Assembly (NCBI GenBank): GCA_024232355.1
Contig: JAAEPW010001183.1
Span: 1 to 20,808, forward strand
Origin: Chloroflexota bacterium
GTDB lineage: Bacteria > Chloroflexota > Anaerolineae > B4-G1
Length of the DNA stretch: 20,808 bases
Direction of reading: 5' to 3'
The position numbers and the translations under genes were made by a program. Numbering within the stretch: position 1 is the stretch's first letter; every line of letters starts with the position of its first letter. Positions 6,801 through 13,845 of the stretch are shown here, piece after piece. The notes under the pieces were generated by a model. The model saw only the letters and a program-made list of their open reading frames with translations, was not told the origin of the DNA and made no database searches.

Positions 6801-8898
6801 CAGCGTTACCAAAGAGGCAGAAACCGAGAGCCAGCCTCGAGTAGCGTTGAGCAGCGTGGTCACCTACACCATCGTCATCCATAACAGTGGCCCTGGTATC
6901 GCTTTTAACGTACTGATGACCGATCCGTTGCCCCCGGAGGTGAGCTTTGGCACCCAGAGTGAGGGTACGTTGCTTGTACCGCTGCCCGGTAGCGTGTACC
7001 GGTGGGGACCGTACGACATCGCTGTGGATGGAGCATACACCATCACCTTTACGGCGGATGTCACCAGCAGCACTGGCGTCGAGGGGAACAGAGTTGCAAA
7101 CATCGCCTCCGTCACTGCCGTCAACGCGCCCTCTGATTCTGGCTCAGCAATCTTTACTATCGAGGGGGGCGACTCTTTCATCTATCTGCCGCTGGTTCTG
7201 AGAAACTGGGCCGGCGTTCAACCGAATTATCCACCAGTGGCTGAGGACGATGCATATACTACCGCACCAAGCGCCACTCTGAATGTGGCTGCACCGGGTG
7301 TGTTGGATAACGATACCGATAGTAACGGCGATTCGTTGACGGCAATACAGGTCAACAACCCGGTTAACGGCTCGGCGACGTTGTCTGCCAACGGCTCCTT
7401 TGTCTACAGCCCTGACTCTGGCTTTATTGGCGTTGACTCTTTTGACTATATGGCCTCCGATGGCACTGATACCTCGAATGTTGCCACGGTTGTCGTCACT
7501 GTCACAACAGTGTCCGTGGATCCCGCGCCGGTGGTGCAGAGTGTTCAGCCTGCCAACAATACCCACACCGCCCCGTTGCAGAGCGACGTCCGCGTGACTT
7601 ATGACCAACCTATGGATGGCAGCAGTGTGTCCACCCAGACCTTTGCCGTGCACGCAAATCAAACTGGGTGGGTGGTGGGAACCTATGGTGTTATGGGTGG
7701 GCAGGTTACTGTCACGCCGTCCAGCCCCTTCAAGCCCGGCGAACTGGTCCAGGCCAGCGCGACCACCGGGATGCGCAACATTACAGGCACAGCCCCTCTC
7801 CGATCCACCGTGTGGCAGTTCCACGCTGCCACTCAGGGGGGCACCGCCGTTTTTATCGACAGCGGCCAAAGCTTGGGTACGTTTTATACTAATCAGGTCG
7901 TATGGGGAGATATGGACGGCGACGGCACGCTAGATCTCGTGGTGGCAAACAGCGGGGATCAGAATATGGTCTATATGAACGCGGGAGACGGTACCTTTCC
8001 TATCAGCCGGACCTTTGGGACAGGCAGTGACTCGACGAGATCTGTCGCCCTGGGCGACGTGGATGGGGATGGGGATCTAGACATCGCCGTGGCTAACGCC
8101 AGCGGGCAGAGCGGTGTTTATCTGAACGCTGGGGATGGTACTTTTCCTGCTGCTAATCTGTTGGCTCCAGGCCCGGGCGGCAATCAAGCCTCTAGCGTTG
8201 CTCTGGGAGACCTGGATGGGGACGGTGATCTCGATCTGGCGTTGGGGCAAGCCGCAAGGCAGAACTTGATCTATTGGAATGAAGGGGACGGCACCTTTGG
8301 CACCTACACTTCTTTCGATCCGACTCTTGATGGTACGGAAAGTGTTGCTCTGGGGGATGTGGACGAGGATGGCGATCTCGATATTGTAGTGGGCAAGACC
8401 GTAATAGGTCCCTACAGTGGAGAGAACACTGTCCATTTGAACGCCGGGAATGGCACTTTTCCCGTCACCCACACCTTTGGTACAGGGAGCGATTGGACGA
8501 GTGATATTGCTCTGGGGGATATGGACGCAGACGGCGATCTGGATGTTGCTGTAGGTAACTTGATGCAACAGAATGGTGTTTACCTGAACGCGGGGGACGG
8601 CACCTTTCCCATCAGTCAAACCTTTGGGACTGGTAGCGACCGCACGAACAGCGTGGCTCTGGGAGACATGGATGGGGATGGGGATTTGGATATCGTCGTG
8701 GGTAACCAGGGGGAATCGGACATGGTATATCTGAATGGATGGAGCGGCACCCTGGATTTTGGGCGTGCTATCAGCACCGGTAGTGGTTCTACAGATTGCG
8801 CCGCCCTGGGGGATGTGGACGGGGACGGTGACCTGGACGTTGGAACGGGCAACGGCAACGGGCTTCAGTCGAACGAGGTCTATTTGAACCAGGACTAG
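3886..8898 (+). CDS. Secreted metzincin-type zinc metalloprotease with adhesin domains and FG-GAP propeller
   Basis: ATG 3886 has AAAGGAG 7 nt upstream and opens with a signal peptide (about 1-33), giving 1670 residues. The catalytic domain carries HEWGHVLGGNH (316-326), a perfect HExxHxxGxxH zinc site, with a likely Met-turn at Met356 (TLMVG) and YFSNPD, as in reprolysin-like proteases. Next come a beta-rich region (about 430-690), a ZU5-like segment (about 826-965), a DUF11 domain (about 972-1095), YLPLVLRNW (1100-1108), a cadherin-like Ig domain (about 1114-1205), an SbsA-like Ig domain (about 1213-1320) and seven FG-GAP/VCBS repeats. The protein should be exported and act outside the cell on proteins or polymers; its substrate is unknown. 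YLPLVLRN is normally C-terminal in this type of protein but is internal here. It is transcribed alone from the promoter at 3756-3784. Confidence 0.9.
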   Translation: MRKQYTGLFFVLVGLTIITLFSFGFEWETTAQAPALAEMQDRDGLFSSVSAQVSTAPDSQDTLRSRLVAIDTGRLEHVGSVGERVTLNLFDDASLIVVLDRVERNRSGSLTWVGRVEGVEHSILILVVRDGQVTGYVSTRHSQFSIEPVDDTTHLVRETREQIAADDDTVLVDSSLASTDVRAQATSPQYESFDSDGIIDVLVVHTAAVAPPGDPGVTSVIETGLAYLNQVLINSDVDIRFDLVHTAQTTYTEGADIFEDHMMLMSGSISDVEALRDEYHADVVTMIVDRGGASLGAIGGWTSVMGGTPAPFIWAHEWGHVLGGNHQWYDNGGGLITTAQYARGHCDELGPVKTLMVGGAGCPGPFSPVRPYFSNPDIVYSGTLAAVPLGVPIGTDGTCFFGDTGHYKCDADNHSYFNTQSRSIHDAFRRSEIRWTGAFSSDWNDPDNWEIVQGWQGAPIVVNRVPRTIDDVLIPLTGTVNISADAVARSIIIQDGASVTMNGDNTLSIYGPWTDQGGGFSATGGTVLFKGSGPQRISVGGAAATFHNLQIGEDTAQTVTLGGDLEVKNDLTIAGAASLDPVTCTLSVAGNWSDQAAGFQPMTSTVVFEGASQSVDITVTGILSFYNVVVDGAQVDFQDDVMVNNDLALVQDSVVDVATHVITVEGTLDASYGTLKQSKDTGNGTLVSFLHITNAAGDDKFYGVDVTMDGSMAATEVAIRQTPFGACTGQVGDPYMTRCFEITPALPGTATIKFWFAEANRNDQVANALELWHDGGGPTQVGDNYIYSETTAECQSQGGTACWFQASNVDTYQPFALGSGTTPQPDSTATVSTGGGSLSSDDGNVDLYVPTGAVIGTTTITVTSLTSPTQSTGELAFGGRALTVEATDASGTPVTAFAPPLLLRVSYSDADWQNKGITDETDLNLYRWSGSAWTPLLPCLGCSQDTVANLFEVRLDHLSEFAILGQILPALLSVTKEAETESQPRVALSSVVTYTIVIHNSGPGIAFNVLMTDPLPPEVSFGTQSEGTLLVPLPGSVYRWGPYDIAVDGAYTITFTADVTSSTGVEGNRVANIASVTAVNAPSDSGSAIFTIEGGDSFIYLPLVLRNWAGVQPNYPPVAEDDAYTTAPSATLNVAAPGVLDNDTDSNGDSLTAIQVNNPVNGSATLSANGSFVYSPDSGFIGVDSFDYMASDGTDTSNVATVVVTVTTVSVDPAPVVQSVQPANNTHTAPLQSDVRVTYDQPMDGSSVSTQTFAVHANQTGWVVGTYGVMGGQVTVTPSSPFKPGELVQASATTGMRNITGTAPLRSTVWQFHAATQGGTAVFIDSGQSLGTFYTNQVVWGDMDGDGTLDLVVANSGDQNMVYMNAGDGTFPISRTFGTGSDSTRSVALGDVDGDGDLDIAVANASGQSGVYLNAGDGTFPAANLLAPGPGGNQASSVALGDLDGDGDLDLALGQAARQNLIYWNEGDGTFGTYTSFDPTLDGTESVALGDVDEDGDLDIVVGKTVIGPYSGENTVHLNAGNGTFPVTHTFGTGSDWTSDIALGDMDADGDLDVAVGNLMQQNGVYLNAGDGTFPISQTFGTGSDRTNSVALGDMDGDGDLDIVVGNQGESDMVYLNGWSGTLDFGRAISTGSGSTDCAALGDVDGDGDLDVGTGNGNGLQSNEVYLNQD
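7846..8892 (+). repeat. Seven FG-GAP/VCBS calcium-binding repeats within the metalloprotease gene
   Basis: The motif D-x-D-x-D-G-x-L-D begins at nt 7909, 8056, 8209, 8356, 8518, 8665 and 8812, spaced 147, 153, 147, 162, 147 and 147 nt. The most regular units are 49 residues long. Seven such repeats match a complete seven-bladed beta-propeller of the integrin-alpha type. The Asp-rich loops are expected to bind calcium. The fourth and fifth copies have Glu or Ala in place of Gly after the second Asp. Confidence 0.85.
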
Positions 8899-9022
8899 TA
8901 CCTTGCCGCATATCGCCCAATACCATTTTGATTATCTCTTTCAAAATTGATCATTCGAGCAAAAAAAGCAAAGACAAACTACTTGTGACTGTACGATTCC
9001 ATTTCATAATTTATGGTATCAT

Positions 9023-9075
9023 TGTGCTGGCCAAAAAGTACAGCCGTTCTACCCTGAGCACAATTTTCCCCATTT
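9023..9075 (+). other. Conserved 53-nt 3' element with inverted repeat (copy 1)
   Basis: The sequence runs from TGTGCT to an AGCACA at 9057-9062, continues with ATTTTCCCCATTT, and contains ACAGCCGTTCTAC. The same element occurs on the minus strand at 14416-14364 with only a few substitutions. In both places it lies downstream of a giant surface-protein gene and reads in the same direction as that gene. The outer TGTGCT/AGCACA arms are complementary, so the RNA could form a closed stem. A terminator, a processing signal or a recombination site are all possible. The rest of 8899-9254 shows little else. Confidence 0.6.
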
Positions 9076-9145
9076 CGAGAGATAAACGATGGACTTTCCT
9101 TTGCTAAATTGTACATTCTCTCTCACAAGCTGTCAAACAGTACCT

Positions 9146-9164
9146 GCGCCAAAGGCGCTTTCTT
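9146..9164 (+). terminator. Weak candidate rho-independent terminator
   Basis: GCGCC-AAA-GGCGC forms a 5-bp GC-rich hairpin followed by TTTCTT. It is the only terminator-like hairpin I noticed between the metalloprotease stop and the next promoter. The T-run is poor. Confidence 0.3.
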
Positions 9165-9254
9165 GACCAATTTGATCTTATCAGGACTCGTAACTCGGGA
9201 TGATGATAGCCCACTATGCACCTGCGCGGCTCACTCTCCCCTGCGTTTTGTTCT

Positions 9255-9283
9255 TTGAAGGTGTCCGCAGATTTTTCTACTAT
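9255..9283 (+). promoter_or_regulatory. Candidate promoter of the M48 protease gene
   Basis: TTGAAG (9255-9260), a 17-nt spacer and TACTAT (9278-9283) lie about 115 nt upstream of the likely start at 9403. The boxes are less perfect than those of the other promoters in the window. Confidence 0.45.
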
Positions 9284-9402
9284 ACTTGGTGCTTGTTCTA
9301 TCCCAAACGTGTGGCGCTTCTTGTCAGGTTGTTTGTCGAGCAGATGAAGAAATGATACAATTAAGAGTAAAGAGAAGTATCTAGAGATTTTGGAGGCAGG
9401 CT

Positions 9403-10242
9403 ATCGCAACCCAACAGACTTACAACACTGCGGTCTACCGCTACCCTCGCGAGCGACTCATCTTGGTATTCACGTTCATCTTGGTGATTCTGGTGATTGC
9501 TCTGACCGCAACGGCAACGGTTTGCCTGAGTGTCGTATTTATCGCGGTGATGGTGTTGCTTTCTTACAGATTCACTCGTGCTCACCATCAGGCCTTGTTG
9601 AATAAGGCTCAACGGATCACTGTGGAGGAAACACCTGAACTGGCTGCGCTCGTGGCCGAAAGTGTTGCTCGGTTGCAGACAGGGTCAGTCCGGGTCTTTG
9701 TCGCACCTGGAGCGCCGAATGCCTACACGTTTGGTTTGGTATCCCCAAAGATCGTGGTGCTCCAGTCAGCACTCTTGGAAATAATGGACAAAGATGAGTT
9801 GAGTTTTGTTCTGGGGCACGAACTGGGGCATGTTCGGTTGGGCCACACACGGCTCAATTCGTTAATAGGGGGGATGGCGGGCATCCCGAGTCCATTTGTC
9901 GCATCTGCCTTGTTATCTGTGGTTTTTCTGTGGTGGAACAGAGCTTGCGAGTACTCGGCTGACCGAGCAGGGTTGTTGACCTGTGGTAAAGTCTCCAAGG
10001 CAATCTCAGCATTGATCAAGCTGGAGGGCGGAGTAGGAGCTGACCTGTCGCAGACGTTACGACATATTGAATCCGAGGACGACCATGTTTTTGGTAATCT
10101 ACTTGAGACTTTGAGTACTCATCCGATGATGGTGCGGCGTATCAAAGCTCTGCAGAGATATGGAGTTTCGGACCAATATCGTCGCCTGCGCCGATTGATG
10201 GATCAAAATGTGGTCGTGTCCCATCAGAATGTGGATCATTGA
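9403..10242 (+). CDS. M48 family membrane zinc metalloprotease (HtpX-like)
   Basis: The protein is an integral-membrane protease of the HtpX/Ste24 group, usually linked to membrane-protein quality control. The zinc site is HELGH (His139, Glu140, His143), with the third ligand Glu183 in CEYSADRAG. Two hydrophobic segments lie at about 20-58, and another lies between the HELGH and CEYSADRAG motifs. The usual start codons allow only TTG at 9463, which has no Shine-Dalgarno and would begin inside the first membrane segment. The frame stays open upstream to a stop at 9382-9384 and encodes ATQQTYNTAVYRYPRERLI, which looks like a normal N-terminus for such proteins. GGAGG (9392-9396) precedes an ATC at 9403 by 6 nt. 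I therefore place the start at ATC 9403 (279 residues); 9463 gives 259. The last codons overlap the start of repeat copy B. Confidence 0.8.
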   Translation: MATQQTYNTAVYRYPRERLILVFTFILVILVIALTATATVCLSVVFIAVMVLLSYRFTRAHHQALLNKAQRITVEETPELAALVAESVARLQTGSVRVFVAPGAPNAYTFGLVSPKIVVLQSALLEIMDKDELSFVLGHELGHVRLGHTRLNSLIGGMAGIPSPFVASALLSVVFLWWNRACEYSADRAGLLTCGKVSKAISALIKLEGGVGADLSQTLRHIESEDDHVFGNLLETLSTHPMMVRRIKALQRYGVSDQYRRLRRLMDQNVVVSHQNVDH

Positions 10243-10500
10243 CCATTGTGCGCCAGTTTTGGCAGTCCAAACTCAATCCTTCCAAACCACTCACCACCCA
10301 ACCTCGCCTCCACACCATTGCTCGCCACCGCTGAAACAGAGGCGCGATCCTTCGACTCACCTCGCTTTCCCCCCGTGCAAAACCCTGGTAATGAACCTCG
10401 TGCAAAGCGATGGAATACAGGTGGGGGAGTTGGGGCGTAGCTTTGGTTTGGTGAGATGTGTTGTGTGTGACCACAAGTGGGGAGGTGGCCATTGCTGACG
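10218..10500. repeat. Dispersed intergenic repeat, copy B
   Basis: The left end GTCCCATCAGAATGTGG (10218-10234) is identical to 13846-13862 and is followed by a related TTGACCA segment. The core 10316-10405 matches copies A and C closely. CTTTGGTTT near 10441 matches the right arms of A and D. The left end lies inside the last codons of the M48 gene. The right boundary is uncertain. Confidence 0.65.
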
Positions 10501-10572
10501 GATTGGCTCGGAAGACATCGTCGCTATTAAAGTGGTGCCATAGGATCTGTCGCAAGAAACGTCGAGCAGCAG

Positions 10573-10600
10573 TTGCGGAAAGAGGTGAAAAAGCTATAAT
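10573..10600 (+). promoter_or_regulatory. Promoter of the hydrogenase operon, flanked by 11-bp direct repeats
   Basis: TTGCGG (10573-10578) is 16 nt from a perfect TATAAT (10595-10600), with transcription expected near 10607 and a leader of about 65 nt. The 11-mer CATAGGATCTG occurs on both sides, at 10539-10549 and 10621-10631, and could be a regulator site. The start at 10672 has only a weak Shine-Dalgarno. Confidence 0.6.
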
Positions 10601-10671
10601 AAGAGTAACAACTGATCAAGCATAGGATCTGAGTAATTATTGCATCACACAAAATCCACGAGAGCAAACAT

Positions 10672-12534
10672 ATGAAAAACGGTGAAGAACTTTTTGGCTC
10701 TGTTTATGAGAGAGGCGCGGTCATCTTTCGCCAAGGCGAATTGGGTGACACGATGTACATTATTCAGGCCGGGGCTGTACAAATCTCTCACAAAGAGGGT
10801 GGGAGTGAAACCGTTCTGCACATTCTGGAAAAGGGAGACTTTTTCGGTGAAATGGCCTTGTTCCAGAAAGAACAACGTTCTGCTACGGTAACTGCCATTC
10901 GCCAAACTCGTCTGCTTCCACTGACCCACACCTCTCTGTTGGAAAGGATGCGACAGGACCCCGGTGTGACCCTTCATCTTCTCAAAGGACTTATTTTTAG
11001 GATTCAGCGTGTCGACCGTCGATTGAAACAGATGGTGGAAAATGACGAATTCGTGCGCTCTGCCATGTGGGGAGACGAAGAGGATGATGCCGGAGCACTA
11101 CCATCAAATATTACAGCTTCACCAACATCGGATCCTGTCGGAGAGGTATCCGACCGGGCAGAGAATGCTTCTGTCAGCATATCGTTTCGTGAACTGGCCG
11201 ACGTCTGGGACGTGGACGAGTCCACATGGTTTGACCCTGAGGAGAACATATTTCTCGAGGGTGAACCCGGCGATGCCATGTATATTATTCTGAGCGGGAC
11301 AGTCGAAATCAGTCGAGGTTCCGGACAGAATAAGTGGGCCCTAAACCACCTCAAGTCGGGCAACTTTTTCGGCGAAATGGCGATCATTACTGATCGCCTG
11401 CGGAGTGCCTCGGCAGCAGCCATCACCCGGACTCAGTTGATGGTCATCAAGCGCGACGAGTTTTCCGCACAGATCAAAGCAAGACCTGAACTGGCTCTCT
11501 ATATCATCCAATCCCTGAGCACAAGACTGGGGCACCTGAACGCGATCTTGACCGATCCGCTGGTCTCGATAGACGCTGTGCGACAGAGTTGGCGACCGCT
11601 GCTCAAAAAACACGAACCCGTAACGGTATCCATAGTTTCTCTTTCCACGTGTGCTGGCTGTTCCGCGGTCTTGCTAGATGATGAGGTGCTGGCAAAAGTA
11701 CTCGAGATGGCCGAGATCATTTATTGTCCCATGCTCATGGACCGGGACAACATTCAAGAAGCTGACGTGGCATTGATTGATGGGGTCGTGAGATTGAAGG
11801 AGGATGAGGAGAAACTCGCAGAGGCCAGAAGGAAAAGCCGGTTTGTAGCCGCGTGGGGAACCTGTGCATCCTTCGGAGGTATCCCAGCCAAAGCCAACCG
11901 ATTCGAGCTTGAGGAGCTTGTCGAGGAAACGTATGGCCACACCGACGATGCTTTTGCTTATTATCTTTCGGGCAAGGGTGGTATAGAAGAAAGCACGTAT
12001 CAGGAAAAGGGAATTGCTCTTCTTCGCAAAGCCTACAAGTTGGATGATTTTGTTCGAGTCGATTATTATGTCACGGGTTGTCCACCAACCCCTGATTTAT
12101 TGCTCCAGCTTCTCGGCGAGTTAACCGGTCAAGGGTTCGAAAAGGCTCGACCAGTTGTGTGTGGACAATGTGGCCGCAAAGTCACCAAAACACCACTGAC
12201 CTCTTTGGCGGCTTTTCCTCACGGGGAACAAGAATTCAAATGCTTCAACTCGCTGGGCATATTCTGCTTAGGCTTTTTGACCAAAGGGGGCTGTGGGGCT
12301 GTATGCCCGCAGAACGGGCTTCCCTGTTGGGGATGTCGAGGCCCTGCAAAAGCTGCCTTGAAAAAGATGGCCGATGGCGACAGTTTTGAAGAGGTTGTGA
12401 TCAAGGGCTTGGCTCGACGTTGCAGGCTTGAAGAAGACAATATACGAGCACTGATAAAGCTGGTGCGAAAGCAGGGACACAACTTGTTTAATTTCGAACG
12501 GAACTTTATCAGCAGCCTAGCGAGAATCCGATGA
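10672..12534 (+). CDS. Fusion of two cyclic-nucleotide-binding domains with a [NiFe]-hydrogenase small subunit
   Basis: The 620-residue protein has two Crp-type cNMP-binding domains (about 1-120 and 176-295). Each keeps the phosphate-binding signature FFGEMA...RSA (Glu60/Arg69 and Glu235/Arg244). No helix-turn-helix follows. Residues 316-620 resemble group 3 hydrogenase small subunits and the 20-kDa NADH-ubiquinone oxidoreductase family. Cys327, Cys330, Cys398 (GTCASFGG) and Cys470 (TGCPPTP) fit the proximal 4Fe-4S cluster. Cys497, 500, 524, 532, 541, 545, 552 and 555 could hold two more clusters. There is no Tat signal or membrane anchor, so the enzyme should be cytoplasmic. The stop overlaps the large-subunit start by 4 nt (ATGA), so the two are co-translated. 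Nucleotide binding probably regulates the hydrogenase (inference). I do not recognise this exact fusion as a described protein. Confidence 0.88.
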   Translation: MKNGEELFGSVYERGAVIFRQGELGDTMYIIQAGAVQISHKEGGSETVLHILEKGDFFGEMALFQKEQRSATVTAIRQTRLLPLTHTSLLERMRQDPGVTLHLLKGLIFRIQRVDRRLKQMVENDEFVRSAMWGDEEDDAGALPSNITASPTSDPVGEVSDRAENASVSISFRELADVWDVDESTWFDPEENIFLEGEPGDAMYIILSGTVEISRGSGQNKWALNHLKSGNFFGEMAIITDRLRSASAAAITRTQLMVIKRDEFSAQIKARPELALYIIQSLSTRLGHLNAILTDPLVSIDAVRQSWRPLLKKHEPVTVSIVSLSTCAGCSAVLLDDEVLAKVLEMAEIIYCPMLMDRDNIQEADVALIDGVVRLKEDEEKLAEARRKSRFVAAWGTCASFGGIPAKANRFELEELVEETYGHTDDAFAYYLSGKGGIEESTYQEKGIALLRKAYKLDDFVRVDYYVTGCPPTPDLLLQLLGELTGQGFEKARPVVCGQCGRKVTKTPLTSLAAFPHGEQEFKCFNSLGIFCLGFLTKGGCGAVCPQNGLPCWGCRGPAKAALKKMADGDSFEEVVIKGLARRCRLEEDNIRALIKLVRKQGHNLFNFERNFISSLARIR

Positions 12535-13835
12535 GTAAAAGAATCCTACTGAAAAAAGCGACCCGTATTGAGGGTAACGCCGACATCCACATCGAGATTG
12601 ATGGTGGTCGAGTGAAGGCTGCGCGTTTTATGGTGCAGGATTTCAGAGGGTTTGAGAAACTGATCCACGGCAAACAGACCGAGTCCGTCCCTCATATCGT
12701 CTCTCGTATCTGTGGGCTATGCTGCACGGCTCATCAGGTAGCAGGGCTCAAGGCAATCGAAGATGCTTTGGGAATAAGAGTTCCGCAATCGGTAAACAAG
12801 CTCCGGGCGATTGCCGTTTTAGGAGAATGGATCAGCAGCCATGCCCTGAGCTATTTTTTCCTCACGCTGCCTGATCTGATGGGAGCGTCGAGGGGCATCT
12901 TTGATTTGATGGAAAAATATCCCGATATTGCCAGCGACGCCTTTTTTCTACGTCGATCAGGCAATCGTATTGTGGAAATCGTGAGTAAACGCGCCGTGCA
13001 TCCCGTAGCAATGGGAGTGGGGTGCTTTCATGTTTCTCACACGGCAAAAGATCAAGACGAAATCCGTCGCATCGCAATGGAGGTCAAGGAGACTTGTGGC
13101 CGGATCATCGGTCGCTTGGAGAATCAACGTCAGAGGAGGAACCATATTCCCTTTCCGGCTGGACATCGAGTGAACTTTTTGGCATACGATAGCAGACCAG
13201 GACAGGAACTTTTTCGAGTCTTTGATAGAGCAGGAGAGATAACAGAAGAATTCAATCACGAAACATTCGAGGATCATGTCTCGGAAATGCGAGTTGATTG
13301 GTCCTTTGCCAAGTTCCCCTATCTTAGCGGTCTAGGTTTTCCCGATGGGATATTTCTCGTGGGGCCTCTCTCACGGCTCTTTCAAAAGGGGGGCGTAATG
13401 GATGATCTCGAACTTGCAAATTTCGAGTTGACCAATCAGCTCCGCGATTCTGCTTCGCTTTGCCTGGATGATCTGGATACCTGTAGACTTCTCGAGATCT
13501 TTTGGGCTGCCAGGCAAATTCTGAACCATGTGGATAAAGTAGACTTGTCACAGATGGACGTTGCCGACGTTGATCTTGAGAGCAGTGGCAAAGGCATCGG
13601 CGTTGTAGAAGCGCCCCGGGGGGTGCTGGTACATAGCTATCTAATCAGCCAAGGCACTATCGAGCGTATGCGGCTTTTGGTTGCTACGCAATTCAATAAC
13701 GCGTATATCAATTTGGTATTAAGAGACCTGGCCGAACGTCACGTGGTAGAAGATGGTCTATCAAAGGAAGGCGAAGAACTCGTTGCTCGTTGTGTCCGAG
13801 TGTTTGATCCCTGCCTGACCTGTGCGACTCACTGA
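12531..13835 (+). CDS. [NiFe]-hydrogenase large subunit without C-terminal maturation peptide
   Basis: The 434-residue protein carries both metal-binding motifs: RICGLCCTAH (59-68; Cys61, Cys64) and DPCLTCATH (426-434; Cys428, Cys431). These cysteines hold the NiFe(CN)2CO centre. It is closest in style to group 3 enzymes, but the L1 motif is divergent (CGLCCTAH rather than CGICxxAH), and the usual RIEGH near the N-terminus is RIEGN (12-16). The stop follows directly after His434. Standard precursors carry 10-30 more residues, removed by a HycI/HybD-type endopeptidase; none is needed here. Regulatory (H2-sensing) and CooH-type large subunits also lack this tail. It pairs with the fused small subunit upstream. 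No diaphorase, ferredoxin or hyp genes are nearby. Confidence 0.92.
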   Translation: MSKRILLKKATRIEGNADIHIEIDGGRVKAARFMVQDFRGFEKLIHGKQTESVPHIVSRICGLCCTAHQVAGLKAIEDALGIRVPQSVNKLRAIAVLGEWISSHALSYFFLTLPDLMGASRGIFDLMEKYPDIASDAFFLRRSGNRIVEIVSKRAVHPVAMGVGCFHVSHTAKDQDEIRRIAMEVKETCGRIIGRLENQRQRRNHIPFPAGHRVNFLAYDSRPGQELFRVFDRAGEITEEFNHETFEDHVSEMRVDWSFAKFPYLSGLGFPDGIFLVGPLSRLFQKGGVMDDLELANFELTNQLRDSASLCLDDLDTCRLLEIFWAARQILNHVDKVDLSQMDVADVDLESSGKGIGVVEAPRGVLVHSYLISQGTIERMRLLVATQFNNAYINLVLRDLAERHVVEDGLSKEGEELVARCVRVFDPCLTCATH

Positions 13836-13845
13836 CGCAGGTGCT

